This document shows positions 33,681 to 41,457 of a DNA stretch of 64,000 nucleotides, one piece after another; position 1 is the first letter of the stretch; each line of letters begins with the position of its first letter. Under the pieces are notes generated by a model, which saw nothing but the letters and a program-made list of their open reading frames with translations, did not search any database and was not told the origin of the DNA. The DNA is from Streptomyces guryensis (GTDB lineage Bacteria > Actinomycetota > Actinomycetes > Streptomycetales > Streptomycetaceae): positions 124,001-188,000 of the forward strand of contig NZ_JAJSBI010000009.1 in the NCBI RefSeq assembly GCF_021261325.1, given 5' to 3'. A program made the position numbers and the translations under genes.

Positions 33681-35483
33681 TTGCACCCCGATCGAGAACC
33701 CCGCTGGACACCGCCGGCCGATGCCAAGGAGCAACCCCGGCAGGTCCGCCGCATCCTGAAACTCTTCCGCCCCTACCGCGCCCGCCTCGCCGTCGTCGGG
33801 CTGCTGGTCGGAGCCTCCTCGCTGGTCTCCGTCGCCACGCCCTTCCTGCTGAAGGCCACACTCGACGTCGCGATTCCGCAGGGCCGCACGGGCCTGCTCA
33901 GCCTGCTCGCGCTCGGCATGATCCTCAGCGCCGTCCTCACCAGCGTCTTCGGGGTGCTCCAGACCCTGATCTCCACGACGGTCGGCCAGCGCGTCATGCA
34001 CGACCTGCGCACCGCCGTCTACGGCCGGCTGCAGCGCATGTCGCTGGCGTTCTTCACACGCACGCGTACCGGCGAGGTCCAGTCCCGCATAGCCAACGAC
34101 ATCGGCGGCATGCAGGCCACCGTCACCTCCACCGCCACCTCCCTGGTCTCCAACCTGACCAGCGTGGTCGCCACCATCGTCGCGATGATCGCCCTCGACT
34201 GGCGCCTGACCGTCGTCTCGCTGCTCCTGCTCCCGGTCTTCGTGTGGATCAGCCGCCGGGTCGGCAAGGAACGCAAGAAGATCACCACCGAGCGCCAGAA
34301 GCAGATGGCCGCCATGGCCGCCACGGTCACCGAGTCGCTCTCCGTCAGCGGCATCCTGCTGGGCCGCACCATGGGCCGCTCCGACTCGCTGACGAAGTCC
34401 TTCGCCGAGGAGTCCGAGGGCCTGGTCGACCTCGAGGTCAGGTCGAACATGTCCGGCCGCTGGCGCATGGCCGTCATCACGATCGTCATGGCCGCCATGC
34501 CTGCCGTCATCTACTGGACCGCGGGCATCGCGCTCCAGGCGGGCGGCCCCGACATCTCCATCGGCACCATCGTTGCCTTCGTCTCTCTCCAGCAGGGCCT
34601 GTTCCGCCCGGCGGTCAGCCTGCTGTCGACCGGCGTCCAGATCCAGAGCTCGCTCGCGCTCTTCCAGCGCATCTTCGAGTACCTCGATCTGCCGATCGAC
34701 ATCACCGAGCGGGAGAACCCGGTCCACCTCGACCGGATCAAGGGCGAAGTCCGCTTCGAGAACGTCGAGTTCCGCTACGACGACAAGAGCGGCCCCACTC
34801 TCGACGGCATCGACGTCACCGTTCCCGCGGGCAGCAGCCTGGCGGTCGTCGGTCCCACCGGCGCCGGAAAGTCGACCCTCGGCTATCTCGTACCCCGGCT
34901 GTACGACGTCACGGGCGGCCGCGTCACCCTCGACGGCGTCGACGTGCGTGACCTCGACTTCGGCACCCTCGCCCGCGCGGTCGGCGTCGTCTCCCAGGAG
35001 ACCTATCTCTTTCACGCCTCGGTCGCGGAGAACCTCCGCTTCGCCAAGCCGGACGCCACCGACGAGGAACTGCACGCGGCAGCCGGGGCGGCCCAGATCC
35101 ACGACCACATCGCGTCGCTGCCCGACGGCTACGACACGGTCGTCGGCGAGCGCGGCCACCGCTTCTCCGGTGGCGAGAAGCAGCGCCTGGCCATCGCCCG
35201 CACCATCCTGCGCGACCCGCCGGTGCTGATCCTGGACGAGGCGACCAGTGCCCTGGACAACCGCACCGAAGCAGCCGTCCAGGACGCCATCGACGCCCTG
35301 TCGGCCAATCGCACCACGCTCACGATCGCGCACCGGCTGTCCACCATCCGTGGCGCCGACCAGATCGTGGTCCTCGACTCGGGCCGCGCCGCCGAACGGG
35401 GTACCCACGAAGATCTACTGGAACAGGACGGCCGGTACGCGGCCCTGGTACGCCGGGATGCCCAACTGGAACCGACAGGCTGA
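33681..35483 (+). CDS. Homodimeric-type ABC exporter (permease-ATPase fusion)
   Basis: 600 aa half-transporter: six helices (about 30-320), then an ATPase with GPTGAGKST (Walker A), FSGGEKQRLAIARTIL (signature) and VLILDEATSALD (Walker B) all intact, so it can work as a homodimer. Start is TTG 33681 with GGAG 4 nt upstream; no ATG or GTG is near. Placed beside a divergent MarR gene, which suggests an inducible drug or metabolite efflux pump. Confidence 0.9.
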   Translation: MHPDREPRWTPPADAKEQPRQVRRILKLFRPYRARLAVVGLLVGASSLVSVATPFLLKATLDVAIPQGRTGLLSLLALGMILSAVLTSVFGVLQTLISTTVGQRVMHDLRTAVYGRLQRMSLAFFTRTRTGEVQSRIANDIGGMQATVTSTATSLVSNLTSVVATIVAMIALDWRLTVVSLLLLPVFVWISRRVGKERKKITTERQKQMAAMAATVTESLSVSGILLGRTMGRSDSLTKSFAEESEGLVDLEVRSNMSGRWRMAVITIVMAAMPAVIYWTAGIALQAGGPDISIGTIVAFVSLQQGLFRPAVSLLSTGVQIQSSLALFQRIFEYLDLPIDITERENPVHLDRIKGEVRFENVEFRYDDKSGPTLDGIDVTVPAGSSLAVVGPTGAGKSTLGYLVPRLYDVTGGRVTLDGVDVRDLDFGTLARAVGVVSQETYLFHASVAENLRFAKPDATDEELHAAAGAAQIHDHIASLPDGYDTVVGERGHRFSGGEKQRLAIARTILRDPPVLILDEATSALDNRTEAAVQDAIDALSANRTTLTIAHRLSTIRGADQIVVLDSGRAAERGTHEDLLEQDGRYAALVRRDAQLEPTG

Positions 35484-35526
35484 AGATCTGTCGGGTTTAT
35501 GGTGATATGCGGGTTACCGTGCCCGC

Positions 35527-36507
35527 ATGCACCAGAACACTCCGCCACGGAGCACGATCCGACTGACGCGCCGGGGCCGACTCGTCCTGATCCTCCTCGC
35601 GACCGGAGCCGTGGTGGCCGGCACCGCCCTGGTCATGCCGCTGCTCAACCTGCGGCACGGCGGGGAGGAGGCCAAGCCCGCCTCCCTGGTGATCCCGGAG
35701 GGCTGGCGCGCGAGCCAGGTCTACGGCGCCGTCGACAAGGCCCTCGCCCTGCCCGCCGGCAGCACCGAGAAGGCACTCGCGAAGGCCCGCCTGAAGCTGC
35801 CGAGCGACGCGGCGGGCAATCCGGAGGGCTACCTCTTCCCGGCGACCTATCCCGTCACGAAGAAGACGACGCCCGAGTCCCTGCTGTCGTTCATGGTCAA
35901 CACCGCCAACAAGAAGTTCAACGGCGCCCCGGTCGCAGCCGGCGCCCAGCGCAACGCGATGAACGTCTACCAGGCGGTCACCGTCGCGAGCATCGTGCAG
36001 GCCGAGGCCGCCTCGAAGGCCGACATGGGCAAGGTGGCGCGGGTCGTCTTCAACCGGCTCGAGCGCGGGATGCCGCTCCAGATGGACTCCACCCTCAACT
36101 ACGCCCTCAAGCGCGCCACGCTGAAGACCAGCGCCGACGACACGAAGCTCGCCAGCCCCTACAACTCCTACCAGCGCATGGGCCTGCCGCCGACGCCGAT
36201 CGACAACCCGGGCGAGGAGGCGATGCGCGCCGCGATCAACCCGCCCGCGGGCGACTGGCTGTACTTCGTCACCGTCAAGCCTGGCGACACCCGCTTCACC
36301 GCCGACTTCGCCGAGCACCAGCGCAATGTGGCCGAGTTCAACGCCCAGCAGAGCGGTGCTCGTCCAGCACAGAGCCCCGCTTCGCAGGCCACGCAGAGCA
36401 GCTCCGCTCCGCAGACCGCGCAGAGCAGCTCCGCTCCGCAGACCGCGCAGAACAGCCCCGCTCTGCAGGCCACGCAGAACAGCCCCGCTCCGCAGGCCAC
36501 GAAGTAG
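35527..36507 (+). CDS. mltG: Endolytic transglycosylase MltG-like protein
   Basis: 326 aa YceG/MltG family, a membrane enzyme that cleaves nascent glycan strands. One membrane helix lies at about 20-42, followed by the YceG domain: PEGWRASQVY, NPEGYLFPATY, the catalytic-glutamate segment ASIVQAEA, ARVVFNRLERGMPLQMDST and YNSY. No separate LysM domain is obvious. The C-terminus carries nine-residue Ser/Gln/Pro-rich repeats that may span the wall. It follows the exporter gene after 43 nt. Probably a second, shorter copy, since mltG usually sits beside aroE or the Holliday-junction resolvase gene. Confidence 0.85.
   Translation: MHQNTPPRSTIRLTRRGRLVLILLATGAVVAGTALVMPLLNLRHGGEEAKPASLVIPEGWRASQVYGAVDKALALPAGSTEKALAKARLKLPSDAAGNPEGYLFPATYPVTKKTTPESLLSFMVNTANKKFNGAPVAAGAQRNAMNVYQAVTVASIVQAEAASKADMGKVARVVFNRLERGMPLQMDSTLNYALKRATLKTSADDTKLASPYNSYQRMGLPPTPIDNPGEEAMRAAINPPAGDWLYFVTVKPGDTRFTADFAEHQRNVAEFNAQQSGARPAQSPASQATQSSSAPQTAQSSSAPQTAQNSPALQATQNSPAPQATK
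36370..36501 (+). repeat. 27-bp tandem repeats at the mltG 3' end
   Basis: Five in-frame units: QSPASQAT (8 aa), QSSSAPQTA twice, QNSPALQAT and QNSPAPQAT (9 aa each). The two middle copies are nearly identical at the DNA level, which points to recent slippage. The encoded tail is disordered and probably extracellular. Confidence 0.8.
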
Positions 36508-36522
36508 CCCGCGGGGCGGCCG

Positions 36523-37608
36523 TCAGGCGGCGACGGGCTCGGTCGGCCGCCCGGCCGGCAGCCGCCGGATGTCGCGTACGGCCGCCCGGCCCGCCCGGTT
36601 GGCGCCGATAGTGCTGGCCGACGGTCCGTAGCCGACGAGATGGACCCGCGGATCGGCGACCGCGCGCGTGCCCTCGACGCGGATCCCGCCGCCAGGCTCG
36701 CGCAGCCGCATCGGCCGCAGATGGTCGATCGCCGCTCGGAAGCCGGTGGCCCACAGGATGACGTCGGCCTCCACCCGGCCCCCGTCGTTCCACTCCACCC
36801 CGTCCGGTGTGATCCGGTCGAACATGGGCCGGCGGTCCAGAACCCCGTCCGCGATGCCCTGCCGGAGCGCGTCGTTGAGCGGCAGCCCGGTGACCGAGAC
36901 GACACTCTTCGGTGGCAGCCCCTGCCGCACCCGCTCCTCGACGAGCGCGACGGCAGCCCGCCCCACGTCCTCGCTGAAGGGGCCCTCGCGGAAGACCGGC
37001 GGCCGCCTGGTCACCCACGTGGTGGCAGCCGCGTACGGGGCGATCTCCAGCAGATGCTGCGTACCCGAGGCGCCCCCGCCCACCACGACCACCCGCTGCC
37101 CGGCGAACGCCGCGGGCCCTGGGTACTGCGCCGTGTGCAACTGCCGCCCCCGGAAGCTCTCCTGACCGGGATACCGCGGCCAGAACGGCCGGTCCCAGGT
37201 TCCGGTCGCGTTGATCAGCGCCCGCGTCGACCAGTCACCGTCCGAGGTCCCGACGAGCAGTCGGCCACCCACGCCCTCCCGTACGGCATGGACATCGACG
37301 GGCCGCCGGACCCGCAGGTCGAAGGTGCGCTCGTACGAGGCGAAGTACTCGGCGATCACCTCGGACGAGGCCCGCGCCGGATCGGCGCCCACCAGCTCCA
37401 TGCCCGGCAGCGCATGCATACCGTGCACCTTGCCGTACGTCAGCGACGGCCACCGGAACTGCCAGGCGCCGCCCGGCCCGGGGGAGCGGTCGAGCACCAC
37501 GAAGTCACGCCCCGGCTCGAAACCGGTGCGCCGCAGGTGATACGCGCTGGACAGACCCGCCTGCCCAGCGCCCACGACGACTACCTCGACCTCACGCGCA
37601 TCGTTCAC
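36523..37608 (-). CDS. FAD-dependent monooxygenase / NAD(P)-binding oxidoreductase
   Basis: 361 aa flavoprotein of the CzcO/FMO-like group. FAD site VVVGAGQAGLSSAYHLRR (about 10-27), second dinucleotide site VVVVGGGASGTQHLLE (NADPH), FMO-like FRGRQLHTAQYP between them, and a late WATGFR. Probably oxygenates N, S or C in a soluble substrate; the substrate is unknown. It lies 74 nt downstream of ssuA in the same direction, so a role in sulfur metabolism is possible but unproven. Confidence 0.88.
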   Translation of the reverse strand: MNDAREVEVVVVGAGQAGLSSAYHLRRTGFEPGRDFVVLDRSPGPGGAWQFRWPSLTYGKVHGMHALPGMELVGADPARASSEVIAEYFASYERTFDLRVRRPVDVHAVREGVGGRLLVGTSDGDWSTRALINATGTWDRPFWPRYPGQESFRGRQLHTAQYPGPAAFAGQRVVVVGGGASGTQHLLEIAPYAAATTWVTRRPPVFREGPFSEDVGRAAVALVEERVRQGLPPKSVVSVTGLPLNDALRQGIADGVLDRRPMFDRITPDGVEWNDGGRVEADVILWATGFRAAIDHLRPMRLREPGGGIRVEGTRAVADPRVHLVGYGPSASTIGANRAGRAAVRDIRRLPAGRPTEPVAA

Positions 37609-37682
37609 GCTTCCACCAACCGCGCCGCGGCCGTGGATCTTCCCGTGGCGGGTCCGAGGTCTGCCGGATCACCGCCCCGTGC

Positions 37683-38705
37683 TCAGTCCTCCGACGCCCG
37701 GGCGGGCGTGGTCGAGGCCGGCAGCCTGCCGTTGTAGCGGGTGTCCACGAAGTCGGCGAAGTCCACCTTCTTCGGGATGAGCTTCAACTCGGTGAAGGCA
37801 TCGGCGATCTGCTGCTCGGAGGCGATGAGCGGCTTGTCGACGGCGACCGAGATCCGCGTGGCGTTGGTGCGCCGCACCGAGGCCAGCGCCACCTCGTACG
37901 GCAGACCGGTGTCCTTCGCCCAGACCTTCGCCCACTCCTCCTGATGGCCGTGGACCCACGCCGTGGCCCGCCGCAGCCGCTCCAGGTAGTCCTTGATGGC
38001 GGCGGCTTTCTTCTTGTCCTGCAGCGCATTCGGCGCCGCCACCTGGAAGGTGAGTCCGTTGGTGATGCCCTCGCCGGTGGTGAGGACGCGCCCCTGCTTG
38101 GCCTGCAGGATCTGCGAGGTGTACGGGTCCCACACCGCCCATGCGTCCACCTTGCCGGAGGTGAACGCGGCCAGCGCGTCGGCCGGCTGGAGGTACTTGA
38201 CCTTGACGTCGCTCAGGCTCAGCCCGGCCGCCTTCAGGGAGGCGACCATCTGGTAGTTCGCGGAGGAACCCTGCGCCACGGCGACCGACTTGCCCTTGAG
38301 GTCCTGGGGCCTGGACAGCTTCGAGTCGTTCGGTACGAGGATGGTGTCGCCCTTGGACGTGCCGTGGAAGGCGGCCACGACCGTGATCTTCGAACCCGCG
38401 CCTGCGGCGAAGACGGGCGGGGTGTTGCCGACCCCGCCGATGTCGACGGCCCTGGCGTTGACGGCCTCCAGCAGCGGCGGGCCGGAGGTGAAGGTGGACC
38501 ACTTGATCTTGTAGTCGAGGTTCTTGAGCTCCCCGGCCGCCCGCAGGATGGCCTCCGAACCGCCCTTCTGGTCGCCCACGTTGAGGGTGAGGGAGCCCTT
38601 GCCGTCTGTGTCGGTCCCTGTGCTCGCGGACGAGTTCCCGCCGCAGGCGGTGAGCAGGAGAGCAATGGGGAGGAGCAGCGCGGCGGGGACGTGACGTCGT
38701 CGCAT
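37683..38705 (-). CDS. ssuA: Aliphatic sulfonate ABC transporter substrate-binding lipoprotein
   Basis: 340 aa. Lipoprotein signal with lipobox LLTACGG. The mature protein is a type II periplasmic-binding fold with NVGDQKGGSEAILRAAGEL, VDIGGVGNTPPVFAAGA and the inter-domain AVAQGSSANYQM, typical of SsuA/taurine-type binders. Downstream of ssuB by 42 nt. Captures organosulfonates outside the membrane and delivers them to SsuC. Confidence 0.9.
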   Translation of the reverse strand: MRRRHVPAALLLPIALLLTACGGNSSASTGTDTDGKGSLTLNVGDQKGGSEAILRAAGELKNLDYKIKWSTFTSGPPLLEAVNARAVDIGGVGNTPPVFAAGAGSKITVVAAFHGTSKGDTILVPNDSKLSRPQDLKGKSVAVAQGSSANYQMVASLKAAGLSLSDVKVKYLQPADALAAFTSGKVDAWAVWDPYTSQILQAKQGRVLTTGEGITNGLTFQVAAPNALQDKKKAAAIKDYLERLRRATAWVHGHQEEWAKVWAKDTGLPYEVALASVRRTNATRISVAVDKPLIASEQQIADAFTELKLIPKKVDFADFVDTRYNGRLPASTTPARASED

Positions 38706-38747
38706 GGGGGATCCGTTCTGTGCAACTGGACTTGGAGGAAAGGGAGT

Positions 38748-39488
38748 TCAGGCGGTTTCGGCGGCGGTGTCGACGCCGAGCCGTTCCAGCAGGCCGGCGC
38801 GCAGCTGGGCGAACCGGGGGTCGGCGATGTCGCGTGGCCGGTCGAGATCGATCTCCTGCTCGTACGCGATGACGCCTTCGTCCATCACCAGGACGCGGTC
38901 GGCGAGCAGGACGGCCTCCTCGACGTCGTGCGTGACCAGCAGCACCGCGCAGCCCCGGCGCTGCCACAACTCGCCCACCAGGCGCTGCGCCTTGATGCGG
39001 GTGAGCGCGTCGAGCGCGCCGAACGGCTCGTCGAGCAGCAGCAGATCGGGCTCGCGGACCAACGCCCGTGCGAGGGACACGCGCTGGGCCTCTCCGCCGG
39101 AGAGGGTCTTGGGCCAGGCGTCGGGGCGGTGGCTGAGGCCCACCTCGTCCAGGGCCTGTTCGGCGACGGCGCGGGCGGGCTTGCCGGGCAGGCCGAGCAG
39201 GACGTTGCGCCACACCTTCTTCCACGGCATCAGCCGGGGCGCCTGGAAGGCCACGGCCTTGCGGCGCGGCACCAGGACGGTGCCCTGGATGTCACGGTCG
39301 AGACCCGCGAGGATGCGCAGCAGCGTGGACTTGCCGCAGCCGCTGCGACCGAGCAGGGCGACGAACTCACCCGGCCGCACGCCGAGTCGGAGGTCGTCGA
39401 TGACGGCACGGCCGTCGAAGGAGCGGGTCAGCCCCTCGACCCGTACCGCGGTCTGCGGGGTCACCGGCCGGTGAACGTCGGTCGCCAT
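38748..39488 (-). CDS. ssuB: Sulfonate ABC transporter ATPase
   Basis: 246 aa. Walker A GRSGCGKST at 47-55, signature LSGGEAQRVSLARAL, Walker B LLLLDEPFGALD and switch VTHDVEEAV. Drives sulfonate import through SsuC. Its start lies inside the last 28 nt of ssuC, so translation is coupled. Confidence 0.92.
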   Translation of the reverse strand: MATDVHRPVTPQTAVRVEGLTRSFDGRAVIDDLRLGVRPGEFVALLGRSGCGKSTLLRILAGLDRDIQGTVLVPRRKAVAFQAPRLMPWKKVWRNVLLGLPGKPARAVAEQALDEVGLSHRPDAWPKTLSGGEAQRVSLARALVREPDLLLLDEPFGALDALTRIKAQRLVGELWQRRGCAVLLVTHDVEEAVLLADRVLVMDEGVIAYEQEIDLDRPRDIADPRFAQLRAGLLERLGVDTAAETA

Positions 39489-40363
39489 TGCAGCAGCAGC
39501 CTTTCGAGGGAGCGGACGATGAAGTCGGCCAGCAGACCGAGGAAGGCGTAGACGATCAGGCAGACCACGATCACGTCGGTCCGCAGGAAGTCCCGCGCCT
39601 GCACCATCAGGAAGCCGATGCCGGAATCGGCGTTGACCTGCTCGGCGAAGACCAGCGCCAGCCAGGCGATACCGAGGGAGTAGCGCAGCCCGGTGAGCGC
39701 GCCGGGCAGGGCCCCCGGCAGCACGACATGCCGCACCAGCCCCCAGCGGGAGAGGCCGAGGGACTCCCCGGCCTCGACCAACTGGGCGTCCACACCGCGG
39801 ATTCCGGCGTACACGTTGAGGTAGAGGGGGAAGGTCACGCCGAGCGTGATGATGGCGACCTTCGGGGCTTCGCCGATGCCGAACCAGATGATGAACAGCG
39901 GGATCAGGCCGACGAACGGCACGGTCCGCAGCATCTGCACCGGGGCGTCAACCAGGTCCTCACCGATCCTGAACAGGCCTGAGACCAGTGCGAGTCCGGT
40001 CCCGACGACGGTGCCCAGCAACAGCCCGAACGCCACGCGCTGCAGTGAGGTGCCCATGGCCGAAGCCAGCGAACCGTCACCGATCAGATCCCCGGCGACC
40101 TGAGCGATCCGGCCGGGCGAGGCGAGGACGTCCGACGCCAACACGCCGGTGGTGCTGAGGAGTTGCCACAGTGCGAGCAGCAGGAGAGGGCCCGCGGTAC
40201 GGCGCAGCCAGCGTGGGACGCGGGTGCGGCGGGAGGATGCGGGGACGATGGGCGTGAGATCGAGGGACGCCAGGGCAGGGGTACCGGCCTTGGCCTTCTT
40301 CAATGGTGATATAGAGGAAATGTCGGGTTCGGAGGAGCCGGGCGGGGCACGGCTGATGCTCAT
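39461..40363 (-). CDS. ssuC: Sulfonate ABC transporter permease
   Basis: 300 aa, about six membrane helices, with the EAA-loop EAGESLGLSRWGLVRHVVLPGALPG that docks on SsuB. Start ATG 40363 with GGAGC 6 nt upstream is preferred to an upstream in-frame ATG at 40423. First transporter gene of the operon, preceded by a leader peptide 127 nt away. Confidence 0.92.
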   Translation of the reverse strand: MSISRAPPGSSEPDISSISPLKKAKAGTPALASLDLTPIVPASSRRTRVPRWLRRTAGPLLLLALWQLLSTTGVLASDVLASPGRIAQVAGDLIGDGSLASAMGTSLQRVAFGLLLGTVVGTGLALVSGLFRIGEDLVDAPVQMLRTVPFVGLIPLFIIWFGIGEAPKVAIITLGVTFPLYLNVYAGIRGVDAQLVEAGESLGLSRWGLVRHVVLPGALPGALTGLRYSLGIAWLALVFAEQVNADSGIGFLMVQARDFLRTDVIVVCLIVYAFLGLLADFIVRSLERLLLQWRPTFTGR

Positions 40364-40489
40364 GGGTGCTCCATGGGAGAGGAGAGCGTCCGGTGAGGGA
40401 GGGGTACGCCTCGGCGCCGCCACGTCACACGGGCGTGCGGATATGGCGGAGTTCAGGCAATGAGGCAGTGAGAAAGAGGGGGAGGGGCG

Positions 40490-40573
40490 TCAGCAGCCGC
40501 GGCGACACGCGGCGGAGGCCACCCGCAGCAGGTCGATGTGACCGCGCGTGGTGAGCATGGCTGAACGCAACAT
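40490..40573 (-). CDS. Cysteine-ending leader peptide upstream of ssuCBA
   Basis: A 27-residue open frame: MLRSAMLTTRG then HIDLLRVASAACRRGC and stop. It carries the RxH-x-DLLRV-x-SAxC pattern I recall from small Streptomyces 'putative leader peptides' placed before sulfur genes, and cysteines occur at residue 23 and as the last codon. No ribosome site precedes it. A sigma-70-type promoter match ends 6 nt before the ATG, so the mRNA is probably leaderless. Likely a cysteine-sensing attenuator that controls ssuCBA. An internal ATG at 40558 could also start. Confidence 0.7.
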   Translation of the reverse strand: MLRSAMLTTRGHIDLLRVASAACRRGC

Positions 40574-40579
40574 GCGGCG

Positions 40580-40609
40580 AAAGTAGCCAGATCGTCGGTG
40601 CACGGTCAA
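40580..40609 (-). promoter_or_regulatory. Predicted promoter of the ssu leader and operon
   Basis: TTGACC (40609-40604), 18-nt spacer, TACTTT (40585-40580) on the minus strand. Six nt then remain to the leader ATG, so transcription should begin at or next to the A of that ATG. Confidence 0.6.
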
Positions 40610-40694
40610 TGGCGTCTCGCGGACTGGACCGCCGGTATCAACCCACGAACGGCCGTTGACCTGCGAAACCCGGCGTGTGGGTCAGGATGGGGGC

Positions 40695-41117
40695 ATGCCA
40701 GATGCCTTCACCACCCGAGTCCTGAACGTCGCCACCGGCTCCACGGAGCGGGTCGTCGACCTGACCCGCGACTGCGAGGCCTTCCTCCGGGAGGCGACCG
40801 CCGGCCGTGACGGCCTCCTCAACGTCTTCGTCCCCCACGCCACGGCCGGGATCGCGATCCTCGAAACCGGCTCCGGCAGTGACGACGACCTCCTCGCCAC
40901 CCTCCACACCCTCCTCCCCGCCGACGACCGCTGGCAGCACCGCCACGGCAGCCCCGGCCACGGCCGCGACCACGTCCTCCCGGCGCTCGTACCACCGCAT
41001 GCGACGCTGCCGGTGGTGGGCGGGCGGCTGGAGCTGGGGACCTGGCAGTCGGTGTGTCTGGTGGATACCAACATCGACAATGCCAACCGTCGGGTTCGCC
41101 TGAGCTTCTTGGCCTGA
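40695..41117 (+). CDS. YjbQ / UPF0047 family protein
   Basis: 140 aa. The YjbQ fold with the signature VFVPHATAGIAILETG, a second His region (HRHGSPGHGRDHVLPAL) and the C-terminal LELGTWQSVCLVDTN. Relatives are annotated as secondary thiamine-phosphate synthase because some rescue thiE mutants, but the physiological role is unsettled. ATG 40695 has a GGATGGGGG stretch just upstream. Confidence 0.9.
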   Translation: MPDAFTTRVLNVATGSTERVVDLTRDCEAFLREATAGRDGLLNVFVPHATAGIAILETGSGSDDDLLATLHTLLPADDRWQHRHGSPGHGRDHVLPALVPPHATLPVVGGRLELGTWQSVCLVDTNIDNANRRVRLSFLA

Positions 41118-41457
41118 GCAAGATCGCCCTGAGGGTGGCCGCGGCATCTCCGTTCCTTGCGTGTTCGCCCTACGACGGCTGCGTCAAATGCTGCTGCGCG
41201 TAAGGCAGCTGTCGTGGATCAAGCAGCTGGAGGGCGGCCGTTCGACCTCTGCGGCTACGACGTCCAGGCCTGGTCCGCGACATGCTCGCCGTGCCGGGCG
41301 AGGGAACGGAAAACGCCTCTCGTCGCGGCACGCAGCGGTATCGCCCGCGGCCTGACGCGCGCGGGGCACTTTGGTCCGCAGGCCCTCGTGCGCGCCTGCC
41401 GGTGACAGGTCGGCGCCTGCCCTCCGGGGTAGTGCTGAGGGTGTGAGCGGCAGGTCG
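41118..41457. other. Gap of about 340 nt without a recognised gene
   Basis: Between YjbQ and the last gene of the leftward cluster operon. Short frames exist on both strands but none has a ribosome site or a recognisable product. A phrase such as LRQMLLRVRQLSWIKQLEGG (plus strand, about 41180) could be a decayed gene, but I cannot name it. It marks the left border of the accessory cluster. Confidence 0.4.

Noticed and set aside
41118-41457. Transposase or insertion-sequence remnant at the left border of the cluster
   Set aside because: No inverted ends, no DDE motif and no recognisable transposase string. The phrase that first suggested it is too short to judge.
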